A stretch of 64,000 nt of DNA from Dermatemys mawii. Taxonomy: Eukaryota; Chordata; Testudines; Dermatemydidae. The stretch spans positions 55,856,785 to 55,920,784 of the forward strand of contig ML677326.1 of assembly GCA_007922305.1 (NCBI GenBank). Reading direction: 5' to 3'. Of this stretch, positions 23,481 through 36,214 are shown piece by piece. Each line of letters starts with the position of its first letter. Position 1 is the first letter of the stretch. Under the pieces are notes generated by a model. It saw only the letters and a list, made by a program, of their open reading frames with translations. It did no database searches and was not told the origin of the DNA. The position numbers were made by a program, and so were the translations under genes.

Positions 23481-25870
23481 GTGAAAAGCTTACTGAAAGA
23501 CTGAGTGAGGAGAGAAGGAAAGAAAGTAAAAAATGATACTAGCATTGCCATCCTGGGAGAGACAGGGTAGTGGGGTTCCTAACAGTGATAAAAAATGCAA
23601 TAGCCATGCACTTACTCCTACACTAAAAACACAGATAATCATCCTTCAAGCACAACAACAAATCTGCAGCTTTACTTCTTTATGTTACTTTCGAATTAAG
23701 AAAACATTAGTCTTTGTTTTATTGTATTTGCAACAGAATGCGCTGAAAGGAAGTACTTGCTAATACCTTCACAGTTGACTGGAGCTGAAAAATCAGCAGC
23801 TCAGCTTTTTTTTCCCTAATGTCAACTGAGGACCGATGTTTGCAATGGGATTTTCACAGAATGACCTCCCTCCCATTGGAATGGAGATGTTACTGAATAA
23901 TGCTACATTTATTTCTCCATACTTAGGTAATGTGTACCTATGAGCTTTAGAACCAAACATAAATAATTCTCGATGAGTCTTGTGGATCCTCCAATATCTC
24001 TTTTGGTGATTCATTGTTTGAATTAGAATGCATAGTCTCATCTCTCAGCTAACACAGAATTCGAAAGACAAATGTCATCCCTTCCTAAAGGTCAAATCCA
24101 AGGCAAAGAGATTGTTGTTAGAGATAGATACTGAAAAAACATTATTACTTATGTATCACAAGCACAGCCTATACTAAGAAATTTTTTGCCAAATATTGAG
24201 AATAGCCTCATATTGCGATGCAGTGCTGTGGAGATGTTGTTTGACCAACGTAGTCAGACAACTTGAAATTTCAGGGATAAAATATCTTGTAGAATACATT
24301 TACTTGTTAGTCTATTCAGGACACGCATTGATCTCATAGACATGAGCACAATTCCTACTGTCCTTTTCCAGATACATTTTAGTGTAAAATAATAGGTTTT
24401 TTTATTGAGTATTAGAAAGGGATATAAAAATAAGTAGCCGAGTTTCTTAACATCCAATTTGTAGCACTCAAGTTGTATTAATGTGTCTAGATATTGATAG
24501 GCAGCAAAAGTGTTCTCTCAGCACTATAAAAATGTGATCACTGGGTTTTCCAAACACCATTTTTTTTAAAAAAATTGGAGTCAGGTTTTCACCATTTATA
24601 TGATCACTCAGTGTGAAATTCATTCCTGTACCTAGGGCCAGTAGAAGATCTATATACCACTTTGAATGTTTAAAGTGGATTTTAAGTGGAATATTGGTTT
24701 GTGCTATTACTCGGCAGAGTGATAGATTTCACCCTCAGGTACCATGTTGTCCTCCATCTAACCTAGCATGTTGCAGTAATTTTTTTCATAGGATCACATG
24801 CATGTGAAAATGGTCCCCAAACCTCTGTCAGAATTATTCGAGATGAGCATGCCAGAGACTCTAGAAAACTGAGAAATTTCTAAGGAAATGATTTAGTGCA
24901 GTTACAGTTGCTTATGTGGAAATGGTAAGGATGTGATTTACCTGCTGTTCAGACTATTCACAAATGCTGGCAGGAAAACTTCTCCGATGATACCAAAAAA
25001 CTATGTGCCTGAATGAGAAAGATAAAATTCTCCGTGCACTGATTTAATCACTGTTCCACAGGACTGTTCAAATTTAACCACCACCACAATCAGGAAAACA
25101 AATGCATGTCTTACTTTAACTGAACTTGGATGATGATTGAGCTCAAAAGATGACTACTTTGCAGCCTAGTCTGGACTTTCTATCCGTCTCTATTCACCGT
25201 TAGTTTCATATTTGCAGTCTGTGGTTGTGGAACCTATGACAACAACACAAAGTCCTGAGTTTGAGCTGAGGTAGGTGTGACAGTGACTTGCTTTAGAGGA
25301 AAGAGTTTCCTATACTTCCAAATCCAAAACACCTGCCTGAACCTCCATCACTGTATTCCCTTCTAGTATTAGAGGATAAAGAAATCATTATTAGTTTAAT
25401 TGGTTACCTAACACTTTCCATCATAAAGCATTCTTGCAAATATTTTTAGAAGCTGTAACATCCCCTTTGTATACACTATGGCACAATATCTAATAACATG
25501 ATCACATGTTATTTTCCCAGAGAATTCTGCCTCATTCAATGAACAAGTTGGATGCAAAAGGAGACAGAATTAATACTGCTGGGCAACCATAAAACTGGCA
25601 TTTCTTAACTTTTAGATACTTGACATTGCAAACCAACTAATTTTTATTTAAAAATTATATTTGCATATGCAAAAACTGATATTTATATTATTCCAAAATA
25701 CTATCAGTATTTTATGCTATAGTTGTCACAGGGAATCAGCCGAAGCATGAGAAATATATTCAGTCTTCAGCTCTATTCACTGGACTCTGGGTTTTAGTCA
25801 TCTCTTTTGTGTTTCAAGTTTGCAAAAGGAACTTAAACTAGATGGACTTTTTGAAGTTCTGGAATGCAAT
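23481..25870. other. Unique non-coding DNA
   Basis: No supported gene and no recognised repeat. Open frames at 23533-23763, 23793-24041 (-), 24254-24457 (-) and 24613-24807 have no domain or exon-like features. Confidence 0.45.
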
Positions 25871-25879
25871 TCAGACCGG

Positions 25880-26482
25880 GGGCGGGGCTGTCTCACTGCC
25901 TACCTCACAACCTTGTGTGCCTCACAATGCTTTGCTGTTATAGCTCCCAGCCTGGCCTCTCACAAACATCAGAACAACATGCAAGTCACACCCTGAGTGT
26001 CTGTGTATAACCATAGATCTGGTCCAGCAGCTCTGACCCCAGCAGCCTATCAACAACACTGCAGCCACACTCTGGCTTCCACAAGTTATAGTTATTTGCA
26101 GGGTGACCCCAACACACTCCCAGTCCAAATTTTTCCAGAAACCGTGTGTTTTACACTATCCATCCCTCTCTTGGACAGTTCAGATATAAAGATCGGTTGC
26201 CCCTGTACAGTTTGCTATTTTAATTGTAGCTAAAGGCAATGCTTCATTGGTTTAGATTAAAAACAAGGTTTTCTTTAAATACAAAGAGATTTTAAGTGAG
26301 TACAAATATAAGATATTAAAGTCAGAAAATGCTACAAAAGAAATAAAGATATAACACTTTCTAGTAGCTAAAACTTAACAAGCTTGACATGGTTCAAGGC
26401 AAAATCCTTACATGTTTCCAGAATTCTTAGCTCAGGATCTTCTCCTAAGGTCAAAGGGCTGATTCCTTTGTCATTTTAGGTG

Positions 26483-26525
<43 letters not shown>

Positions 26526-26990
26526 ACTCGGGCTATTTTTGCTTCTCAGTTTTATAGTCTAGTCACCCTTTGAAATGCATCTTCTTGACGGCTATCAGTA
26601 GGCAAAGTTCATTCCAGCTGTGAGTCTCATGATGAGTGTCCATGACGTTATTTGCTAAAATGTAGATTGATCTGTTCCTGTCCCCCTTCACTGCCCCAAA
26701 ATGGCCAATTGCTGGGTGATTGCCAATCAACTTTGATGACACCTAACTAGAGGCATAAGCTTGTCCTTTGTCTTTGAGAAACTAGTTTACCTCCTCCCCA
26801 GGCTTGTCTGGTAAACACATTGCAGTCATAATTTCTGCTTTTGTTCACAAGTCTTAATATGCATTTTGTACATACATTACACAAGAATATTGATGATAAG
26901 TGTGTTATTCATTTTTAAATGAGATCTCATAAGGCATATTTTGCACAAAGATTATTACAATAATGTATAGGGAGTGAATACAGGGGGCTT
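25880..26990 (-). repeat. LTR-like long repeat block, minus strand
   Basis: A block of about 1.1 kb has the layout of a repeat seen again at 54420-55590: a moderately GC-rich start with 'cctggcctctcacaaacatc', an A-rich middle ('aaacaaggttttctttaaat', 'gattttaagtgagtacaaat') and an AT-rich end with 'catattttgcacaaagatta' and 'atagggagtgaatacag'. The A-rich middle parallels 'gaattttaagtgaatataag' in the other copy. I read it as a solo LTR or similar retroelement in antisense, from resemblance to common reptile repeats. No retroviral reading frame is present. A GA microsatellite lies inside it. Confidence 0.4.
26487..26522. repeat. GA dinucleotide microsatellite
   Basis: About 18 uninterrupted GA units on the plus strand, inside the LTR-like block. 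The length suggests it could be polymorphic. Confidence 0.95.
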
Positions 26991-27630
26991 TCGGTCACAG
27001 AATGTTGCATGAGTATGAAAATAACTGACTACTTACTTGAGGTCATTGTCTGGGCAAGCTATATCTATGTGTAATATAGATATATGCTTCACTTTTAATG
27101 CAAAATAACTATAGGTGAGGATAAAGGACCCTCAGTGAGCAAGCTCTGAAACTTCTGGCAATGTATTTCAGTGTGAAGATGAAAAAGGAGAGAGGAGAGG
27201 TTAAGTCTTTTCCAGGAAGGCTGGCAACAAGCCAGCAACTAAATGATGCCAGTTGTCTTCTTGAACTCTCTGCAATAAAAATGTCAAAAACCAGCAAAAT
27301 TTTGATTCAAGGTCATATATCCAGATTCAAAGGGAAAGAGAGAGAACTTGATTGAACCAATCTAAGTTTCAAATACAATAATTAGAGTTCATATTTACCA
27401 CATACAGCCCACAAGAACCTCAGCTGGTGCTGAGGCTTTTGGCTGGCAAAATTGCCCTAACATTTCTAAATGAACTGATTTGAAGAATGGATTGATGACC
27501 ATGGGAGACAGAAATAAAAAGAAAGAAAAAACGTCATGTCATTGAGAGAGGTGCAGTATTTTGTGACTCTACCTAAGTAAAGCAAATGAAATTGGAGATT
27601 CTCCTGAGTTGATAAAAATTAAGTGGAACC
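26991..27630. other. Non-coding DNA upstream of the CR1 copy
   Basis: No supported gene. The overlapping opposite-strand frames at 27109-27355 have no domain. Sequence upstream of about 27630 does not resemble CR1, so the LINE is probably 5'-truncated close to that point. Confidence 0.45.
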
Positions 27631-27634
27631 TTAA

Positions 27635-28132
27635 GTGGAAAGCTGGAAGACTTTCTTCCAGCAACTAAGAGAAGTTACCAGATCACAAGCCGTGGTTCTC
27701 ATGGGAGACTTCAATCACTCGGATATCTGCTGGGAGAGCAATACAGTGGTGCACAGACAATCCAGGAAGTTTTTGGAAAGTGTAGGGGACAATTTCCTGG
27801 TGCAGGTGCTGGAGGAACTAACTAGGGGCAGAGATCTTCTTGACCTGATGCTCACAAACTGGGAAGAATTAGCAGGGGAAGCAAAAGTGGATGGGAATCT
27901 GGGAGGCAGTGACCATGAGATGGTTGAGTTCAGGATCCTGATACAGGGAAGAAAAGAGAGTAGCAGAATATTGACCCTGGAATTCAGAAAAGTTGACTTT
28001 GACTACCTCAGGGAATTGATGGGCAGGATCCTCTGGGAGAATAACATGAAGGGGAAAAGAGCCCAGAAGAGTTGGCTGCATTTTAAAGAATTCCCTATTG
28101 AGGTTGCAGGAACAAACCATCCCTATGTGTAG
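27635..28132 (+). pseudogene. CR1 ORF2 endonuclease domain, C-terminal part
   Basis: This 165-codon open stretch begins within the APE-like endonuclease of CR1 ORF2. It shows AVVLMGDFNHSDICWES near residues 19-36 (the GDFN motif carrying catalytic Asp and Asn), GRDLLDLMLTN (about 65-75) and NLGGSDHEMVEF (about 87-98), whose SDH is the catalytic His motif. The domain nicks target DNA to prime reverse transcription. The N-terminal half, with the first catalytic residues, is cut off by the 5' truncation. The methionine at 27635 is incidental. The frame is lost at 28130. Confidence 0.9.
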
Positions 28133-28559
28133 AAAGAATAGAAAATATGGCAGGCAACCAGCTTGGCTTAACAGTGAAATCCTTGCTGATCTTAAACACA
28201 AAAAGAAGCTTACAAGAAGTGGAAAATTGGACAAATGACCAGGGAAGAGTATAAAAATATTGCTCAGGCACGAAGGAGTGAAATCAGGAAGGCCAAATCA
28301 CACTTGGAGTTCCAGCTAGCAAGGGATGTTAAGTAACAAGAGGGTTTCTTCAGGTATGATAGCAACAAGGAGAAAATCAAGGAATGTGTGGGCCCTTTAC
28401 TGAATGAGGGAGGCAATCTAGTGACAGAGGATGTGGAAAAAGCAAATGTACTCAATGCTTTTTTTTGCCTCTGTGTTTACAAACAAGGTCAGCCCCCAGA
28501 CTACTGCACTGGGCACCAGAGCATGGAGAGGAGGTGACCAGCCCTCTGTGGAGAAAGAA

Positions 28560-29436
28560 GTGGTTTAGGACTATTTAGAAAAGCTGGACAAGCACAAGTC
28601 CATGAGAACGGATGCGCTGCATCCGAGAGTGCTAAAGGAGTTGGCGGATGTGATTCCAGAGCCATTGGCCGTTATCTTTGAAAACTCATGGTGATCAGGT
28701 GAGCTCCTGGATGACTGGAAAAAGTCTAATGTAGTGCCCATCTTTAAAAAAGGGAAGAATGATGATCTGGGAAACTACAGGCCAGTCAGCCTCACTTCAG
28801 TCCCTGGAAAAATTAGGAAGCAGGTCCTCAAGGAATCAGTTTTGAAGCACTTAGAGGAGAGGAAAATGATTGGGACCAGTCAGCATAGATACACCAAGGG
28901 CAAGTCATGTCTGACTAACCTAATTGCCTTCTATGATGAGATAACTGGCTCTGTGGATGAGGGGAAAGCAGTAGATGTGCTATTCCTTGACTTTAGCAAA
29001 GCTTTTGATACGGTCTCCCACAGTATTCTTGCCATCAAGTTAAAGAAATATGGCCTGGAAGAACGGACCATAAGGTAGATAGAAAGCTGGCTGGATCGTC
29101 GGGCTGAACGGGTAGTGATCAATGGCTCCATGTCAAGTTGGCAGCCAGTATCAAGTGGAGTGCCCCAAAGGTCGGTCCTGGGGCCAGTTTTGTGCAATAT
29201 CTTTATTAATGATATGGCAGATGGCGTGGACTGCACCCTCAGCAAGTTTACAGATGACACTAAACTGGGAGGAGTGGTAGACAGGCTGAAGGGTAGAGAT
29301 AGGATACAGAGGAAGCTAGACAAATTAGAGGATTGGCCCAAAAGAAATCTGATGAAGTTCAAAAAGGACAAGTGCAGAGTCCTGCACTTAGGACAGAAGA
29401 ATCCCATGCACTGCCATAGACTAGGGACCAAATAGT
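28560..29436 (+). pseudogene. CR1 ORF2 reverse transcriptase, broken
   Basis: The RT domain is easy to read but not open. Motifs in order: VPIFKKGKNDDLGNYRPVSL (28735-28794), SQHRYTKGKSCLTNLIAFYD (28879-28938), VLFLDFSKAFDTVSH (first catalytic Asp, 28978-29022), [14 protein letters not shown] (29153-29194) and [10 protein letters not shown] (29246-29275). The last holds the catalytic Asp pair; the usual CR1 text is FADD, so Ala is replaced by Thr. In-frame stops lie at 29076-29078 (before IESWL, where Trp is usual) and 29433-29435. Upstream, 28569-28571 and 28692-28694 are also stops. It is dead, but only moderately diverged. Confidence 0.93.
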
Positions 29437-30043
29437 TAGGCAGCAGTTCTGCAGAAAAGGACCTGGGGGTTACAGTGGAAGAGAAACTGGATATGAGCCA
29501 ACAGCATGTCCTTGTTGCCAAGAAGGCTAACGGCATTTAAGGCTGTATAAGTAGGGGTATTGACAGCAGATCGAAGGACGTAATCATTCCCCTCTATTCG
29601 ACATTGCTGAGGGCTCATCTGGAGTTCTGTGTCCAGTTTTGGGGCCCACACTACAAGAAAGATGTGGAAAAATCAAAAAGAGTCCAGAGGAGGGCAACAA
29701 AAATGAATAGGGGGCTGGAGCACATGACTTATGAGAAGAAACTGAGGGAACTGGGATTGTTTAGTCTACAGAAGAGAAGAATGAGGGGAGGGATTTGATA
29801 GCTGCTTTCAACTACCTGAAAGGGGGTTCCAAAGAGGATGGATCTAGACTGTTCTTAGTGGTACCAGATGACAGAACAAGGAGTAATGGTCTCAAGTTGC
29901 AATTTAGGTTGGATATTAGGAAAAATGTTTTCACTAAGATGGTGGTGAAGCACTGGAATGGGTTACCTAAGGAGGTGGTGGACTCTCCTTCCTTAGAGGT
30001 TTTTAAGGCCAGTCTTGACAAAGCCCTGGCTGGGATGATTTAG
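29437..30043 (+). pseudogene. CR1 ORF2 C-terminal region, broken
   Basis: The post-RT region continues as KDLGVTVEEKLDMSQQHV, then LLRAHLEFCVQFWGPHYKKD, a stop and frame change near 29796, and [16 protein letters not shown] to [20 protein letters not shown]. The last segment, ending KALAGMI, recurs almost identically in the antisense CR1 at 58791-59048 ('[20 protein letters not shown]'). The stop after KKANGI near 29538 is another break. This region follows RT in CR1 and has no separately known catalytic role. Confidence 0.9.
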
Positions 30044-30128
30044 TTGGGGTTGATCCTGCTTTAGCAGGGAGTTGGACTAGATGACCTCCTGAGGTCCCTT
30101 CCAACCCTGATATTCCGTTATTCTATTT

Positions 30129-31140
30129 TATTACTTCACTGCAGGCCTGATTTAAAATCCACTGAAATCAAGGGCAGTCTTTCCATTTAGAAGAGAGTCA
30201 AAGACACAAACCAATAACTGTTTTGCATTAACTGCTATCTGTTATTTTTCTGGGGATAGGGAACTTGGGAAGGTATGTCTATTGGAGGCCAGGTTGTGGG
30301 AGAGACAAATCAGATGAGTCAGAAAAGTAGGAACTTCGATGTGCTGGGAAGGATACTAACACTTGTATGATGTGCATGAACAGTGGAGACTGAAATTAAG
30401 TACGTGGGGAGACAGGTATGGGGAAGAGACTGGACTAGGACAAAGACAAGTCGGAGGGAATTGAGCAGGCAGCATAAAGCTTGGTGGGGATGAGTAAAAA
30501 AGTGTGTCCATTACAATGCATTCCCTTCCAGAACCTGGAATGGAACTCAAGATTTTGGAATCTCACTATTCCTCTGTTGTCCGCAAATTCTGTGAAACCT
30601 CCAAGCAAAGCATACATCCCATCTCCTCTAATACTGGTCCACATACAAGATAACCTACTGCTATCTGTGTGTCTGTTAGCTCAAATGGCAGAGGTTGGTA
30701 TGTGAGTCTAAAAGGTTCCAACCCTGTTGATGACCCATGTGGGTGTCAACACGAGTCCATATGATGGTATTTCTGTTGTTGTTGTTTTTTCAGTTGGAAT
30801 TTTATAAATTTTACAAAGCTTGGGAATTACACACAATATGACATTACAGTTAATGTATTAATGTTCCTAAGTTATACACTCAGAAGTTAGAAAATGGCAA
30901 CTTTAACTTGGTCCCCTTGTGTGTAAGCATTATGTCTTTTTACACAAGACCCTACCTCATACAATGAACAGACAGCATTCAGGGAATGAATCAAGGTTGC
31001 ACACTGAAGGAGGCTTTCTGTGGGACCTTGGCTTCATTTGTGGCTGAAGCTGGAAGATGGGGGTGAGGTAGGGGATTGCTGAATGTGAAAAGATGGGCTC
31101 AGGGTTAAGACAATTGAATGTTGCTCTGGAGAAATGTATT
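30129..31140. other. Unique non-coding DNA
   Basis: No supported gene. Short overlapping open frames at 30356-30705 and 30957-31181 lack domains. No repeat is recognised. Confidence 0.4.
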
Positions 31141-31159
31141 CTCTCTCTCTTTCTACCAC

Positions 31160-31530
31160 AAAGCAATGCTGGGCAAGTCACTTAAACCAGATTTTCACAG
31201 CTGGTCTCTAATTGTGTGTTCCTCATTTCTGGATGCCTGTCTTGAGACCTGGGGATCTGATTTGTAAAAATCCTGAACACTCACAGCTGCAATAGAAGTC
31301 AACAGTAGGTCTGCTTTGAACATTGCTAGAGCTAGGCATTCTGAAAAATCCAGCTCCTAGTGGTCTCAGACTGGGCATGCAAAATTATTGGACACTTGTG
31401 ACCTCAATCTGTCTCTGAGCCTCAGTTCCCTGTCTGTAAAATGGGGATACTATCACTCAGTTCACAGGGGTGTAGGGAAAATATTTATATTGCGAAGAAC
31501 TTTGATACTGTAGTGCTTAGCACCTTAGTA
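31160..31530 (+). mobile_element. MIR-type SINE split by a nested short element
   Basis: MIR core text 'tgctgggcaagtcacttaaa' at about 31167-31186 stops abruptly, and the continuation 'acctcaatctgtctctgagc', 'ctcagttccctgtctgtaaa' and 'atggggatactatcactcag' resumes at about 31400. The intervening 31188-31398 is a different repeat with 'cacagctggtctctaattgt' and 'ctgaacactcacagctgcaa'. I know it only as a short interspersed element of amniotes. The MIR 3' tail runs to 'actgtagtgcttagcacctt'. Confidence 0.65.
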
Positions 31531-31744
31531 AACATCAGAGAAAATTCTGTGTTCAGAGCAGGATTTGAATAGTGTGTCATAAATAAGGCCCAGGGGCACA
31601 CATCAAACAATAAAGAGAAAACAAAATATTGATTAGTGGCTCATTAAGTGAACACCGTCCACCCAGTGCAATGAATGAATCTGGAGCCCTATGGAAAAAA
31701 ATTGTGAGATCATGCAATATAATGGATATATTGGATTATAATGC

Positions 31745-31797
31745 ATATATATATATATATATATATATATCCATATATGCATATATATGGATTATAA
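31745..31797. repeat. AT dinucleotide microsatellite
   Basis: An alternating TA run is followed by 'ccatatatgcatatatatgg', itself a palindrome. The flanking text 'ggattataatgcata' is repeated on both sides, so the local sequence is a small composite duplication. The Tyr-Ile run in the open frame 31629-31832 comes from this repeat. Confidence 0.9.
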
Positions 31798-31984
31798 TGC
31801 ATATAATGGATATGTACAAGGGGTCAAATTAAGGTTGCATCTTAAAAATTAGGAAATGTCAGAACTAAGTACTTGACTTTACAACCCTAATAGTGTTATT
31901 TTAACATAGCTTCTGTGTAAGTACAGATTAAATCTTATTTATGCAAAGTAACTTAAAAATTGAACACTAATAATTTATAAATAA

Positions 31985-32205
31985 AAAACTTACATAGCAC
32001 CTTTCAGACAAGAATCACAACATACTTTACATCCCAATGAGGCATATAAGTGTTTTTATATCTATTTTACAGAGTGTTAAACTGAAACACACAGACATTA
32101 CATGTTTTGTTCACAGTCACAGGGTGAGTCAATGACAGGTCTGTAAAAGATAGTCCAGGACTTCTAGCTTTCATTCCCTTACTCTAGTCCCTGGTTCCTG
32201 CTCCC
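31985..32205 (-). mobile_element. MIR-type SINE, minus strand
   Basis: Plus-strand text 'acatagcacctttcagacaa' followed by 'catactttacatcccaatga', 'tatctattttacagagtgtt', 'cacagtcacagggtgagtca' and 'aggacttctagctttcattc' is the reverse complement order of an amniote MIR: 3' tail, core, then 5' end. It is strongly diverged. Confidence 0.65.
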
Positions 32206-35200
32206 ATTCAAATATCAGTGGAGTAGAATCTTGATTTAATCTTTCTAAAATAATACACAATGAAACTATAAAAGGTCATGAAATAAAAATACTAGCCACC
32301 ACACATTCAGTGATAGAAGAATCTAACATGCACCTGGATTCAAGGCTATCACAACAACATTTAGTCACACAGATCACCCTTCCCTCACGTAACCATATTA
32401 CATGGATTATTTTTATAAGGGGAATGACTTTCCCATCCTTCTTTCTTATTGTCCCATTTAATATGAACTCTGCACAGAATGCGTCACCACTCCCCTCTCA
32501 TCCACACTTTCATCTCTTGAATCCAGCTCCATCTGAACCTACAACTCCCTGTAGGCACAATGACAAAGTAAGATGGTTTCAATGACTAAAAAAACTTTGA
32601 CAGAGTTCCCTTTAATTTAGCACTTTTCATGGGTAAAGTCTACAGAAAATCTATGCACCTGAAGCACTAGTAATGGAATTCATTTAGGATGGAACTGCCA
32701 AATATATGGAACATCTGAAAAAAATGATTTTTACTTTTCCCATTTATCTCCAATGGTTATAATGTGTAGAAGCAAAGATTGCTGAACTGAGTTATTTTTA
32801 TTGAATTGCTTAGTCATTCGTATTGTAAGACAATATAAATGGCAGCTACGTTAACTAAGACACAGGAATTTCATTCTTATTAAATTAATATTACTCTTTG
32901 TTGTGGCTGTAACTTGTTAAATATTCAGAGTTAAATGTGCTACTTACAAATGAACAATATTACTACAAATTAATACAGTATGATTAATTCACTTCAATAA
33001 CTTTCAAGAATGAAATCAGCATTATATGCTCAGTTCAGATTAAGTTTTATGCACATTTTCTCCAACTGCTTTCTTTGCTTTTAAATGATAGGAAATTGGA
33101 TACATTCTTCAGGTTCTCTCTCACACACCCTGGTCTCTTCTCAAGCAACTATTTTTGCACCCATCTCTTCATCCACATGTGATAATCTCTTTCTTCCAGG
33201 AAATGGGGCATACAGACTCCTTAGGGACTGTCTTCAAGGCTATTTCTTGACTCAGATGGTCAAGGACCTTGAACTAGCAGTGTGGCAACTGTGGGGTGTG
33301 CAGCTGACAGGTCCCTGGGTCAAAAACTAGTTCTTTATTTTGGAAAGCCAAACTAGGGATTCATTACAAATGAACTATCCCATTAGTATTTCTGATAGTA
33401 GGATGAATATTTGTTTGGACACTTCCCACACTTACCGCTAAAGCCAAGAAATCAGCCCATCCAGCCCCCCTTGAATCCAGCGTTGGCTTCTTGTCATTTC
33501 CAGTGTCACATTCTGATGCCTTATTCTTTATTTGAAGAACCTGCAGAGCTCTCTTCCTTGCCCATACTGCATTCAAATTTAGTCAGGGAGAATTTTTTTT
33601 CCCTCCAGTTGAATTCTGCTCAGAATGAACTTGGTCCTTTATCTCTAGCTGTCCTCTGACCTCCTGTTCATGGCCAATAGTTACTTCAGCTCATATTGAA
33701 GTTTCCTTCTGCTACCAGTCACTTGAAACTTCTCTCATGCCACCTACTCATGTGTTCTCTGAACCTGGGTGTTATGGAGTTTCACTCTCCTCCTCTCAGT
33801 CCTCTCTTCCTCCAGACTCATTTCCTATGGCTAGTCATCAGTGCTGACCTCCATTCCAGAGAGTCTTTTCAAATTTCTATAATTAATTACATATATGTAT
33901 GTAAAGAAACTCCAGGGTGCTTTTTTGTTAACTTCATAGTCACACCATAATCCGCTAATGAACTCTTCCATTGTTGGCCTCTGAGTTGCGCTACACAGGA
34001 TACAGTTTCCTCATAAACAGGAAGCACTCAAATCATCATTATAATAAGCATAATCAATATCTGTAGCATGTGTAGTTAGGTTAAAATTTTCAGGTTTTGG
34101 TGCCTATACTTAGGCATCTACATTCATTTACTGTATGTATTTAAATTAGTGGTTTGATTTTCAGAGGTTCTGTGCACTCTCAGTTTCTATGGAAAAAAAT
34201 ATCCACAGGAGCTGTTAGTGCTGAAAATTAAATATGGTTTTACCTACCTAATTTTATGCAATGCAATTTGAAAATTTTCACCACAGTACATTTCAGATAT
34301 GCTAAGGTTTAACCACAGTGTGTACTTTTCATTTATTTTTGATAGTATATGAACTGCAGTGGTGTCACAGACCTTATTATGTGCAAAAGGGATCTTGGTT
34401 GCATTACATATAGTGCTATAGAAGTGTTTTGAATGTGCGTGTCAGTGTCATGATTTATATTTTATTGAAATTTTTAAAAAATAGGGAGAAGGAAAAAACA
34501 GGGTAGTTTGCTTCAACCTTGGATGAAATGTTATGAAATAACTAAGCTGTAACCCATTTGAACATTTCTGCTTAAATCAACATAGGAATGTAATGTGTTT
34601 TAGCAGCGATAAGGCAAGAACATACAGCCTCTCTATCTAGGCTTCGGGCAGAAGGCACAGGCTGAAGCGTAATCAAAAATTGTCTCCTGGTTTGTTGTGT
34701 GTAGTTCCCTCTCCTCCCTCCCAAGTCGATGGTCTCAGTGCTTCAGATTATCTATCAAACTGAGAAAAGCTGTCTCAGGAAGCTTGGACCTCTAATCAAA
34801 TATTGACAGATGAGATCTTTTGGGTGATAAAAACAGATTTAAAACTCAGAGTGACATTACTTGATGAGTATCATAGCCTGCTTGTTAAAGTCATGATAAG
34901 GTGTATGATGCAGACTAAGCCTACAGATGAATGTATTACCTTTCCTAAGTATAATAAGATACAACATTCTTATGTAAAGCCAGGATCAAGCCCCCACAAT
35001 TTAGCCTAACCACATTCAGTTTGCATTGTTTCCCAGAGTGATAAAAAGAGACAAAAATTAATGACAAAAAACACTTAAAGTTTCTACTGATTCAAAACAT
35101 TTTACTGGTTTGAAAAATATTTCCTCTAATGAGGAATACTGGTGAAACGGGGAAAAATCTTTCAAATCAAGTGTGTCTACTGTAAATACATAGTATTTAA

Positions 35201-36189
35201 TAGCAGGTGAGTATTTATTGTATATACAGAAGATTAATAAGTATGTGTAACTGACACTAGTTTTTCCATAGTAGAAATGGTAAATAAATAAATTCTAAAT
35301 ACATGCAAAGTATAATATAAACGTACCTAAAGCAACCAGAAGTCTAAAAAATTAAGCATAGAAAAATCATCCTTGCAAAAAGAGACTTATTTATGGGTGC
35401 AAAAAGGATAAGGACAGCCTGTTGGCTGCTATGCAGTCAGAAGTTATAAAAAAAAACCCAAACCAAACCAATCCAAACACCCAAACAGGTTCTTAGCCAC
35501 ATAAATTCAAAGGAATTAACTTACTGAGTTTTAGATATTATTTTGGTTATTCTAGGTCTTATTTCTCATGTAACACAAGTGAACGGTGGGGTTAGAATCT
35601 CTGTTTACACTTGCCAATGGAATCTTTGGTAGGTTTAGGGCCAAATCCAGTAGTCGTGAAAAAAAATATTCACCATTAACTGAATTGCACCCCCAAATTG
35701 AGCCTCCCTATGCAAAGAAAGCATTTCCATGTTTTTAAAGTGCACTTAATGCAGTGATATGTTTAAAAATAGAGAGTAAAATTTCTATTATGTTGAGGTA
35801 CTTACACTGCACCCACCCTCCTGGCATCTGAGGGATTGAATGCTGCCTATGAAATACCGTGAAGTACATTTTTTATAGTTACATAAGGACAGTTAGATAA
35901 AAATAAAAAAATGATAGAGCCATTACTACTGCTCTAGGTCTTTCATCACATGGCTTATGTTTTTATGAGCTGTGCCTGTGAATCAGTTTGTAGTTGATTT
36001 GTGGCTTTCATTTAGGGCTCAGTCCTATTGCTTTTGAAGTCAGTGGCAAAATTCCTATTGGCTTCAATGAGAGCAGAAATCAGCCCTTTACACTATTGTA
36101 AATCTGCAATGAATTTATTGAAATCTCTAGTGTTGCTCTGGACATGAACTGATGTAGCTCGCAAGAGAATATTACTCATCTTATCTAAA
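32206..36189. other. Unique AT-rich non-coding DNA
   Basis: No supported gene. Overlapping frames at 32310-32585, 33085-33659 and 33696-33950 have no domain. An A/CAAA-rich run lies at 35448-35490. A short amniote interspersed repeat with 'tgaagtcagtggcaaaattc' and 'ggcttcaatgagagcagaaa' lies at about 36010-36095. Confidence 0.45.
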
Positions 36190-36214
36190 CAATTATTTTT
36201 CATGTTGTGACAAG

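Larger units (their letters stand above)
27632..30128 (+). mobile_element. CR1 LINE, 5'-truncated 2.5-kb copy
   Basis: This is the largest retroelement in the window. In order it holds the C-terminal half of the endonuclease domain (27635-28000), the linker (28000-28680), reverse transcriptase (28700-29420), a C-terminal region (29440-30040) and the 3' end. The 3' end has 'gttggactagatgacctcct' and 'gaggtcccttccaaccctga', then the short terminal repeat 'attccgttattctatt'. Known: full CR1 is about 4.5 kb and ends in ATTCTRTG-type octamers. ORF1 and the endonuclease N-terminus are missing. Minus-strand frames inside (27869-28234, 28931-29536) are shadows. Confidence 0.95.

Noticed and set aside
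26487..26522. Direct repeats here as a CRISPR-like array
   Set aside because: It is a plain GA microsatellite without spacers, in a vertebrate genome.
28931..29536. 201-codon minus-strand open frame, the longest in the window
   Set aside because: It lies antisense to the CR1 reverse transcriptase, whose motifs read clearly on the plus strand; the minus-strand product resembles nothing known.
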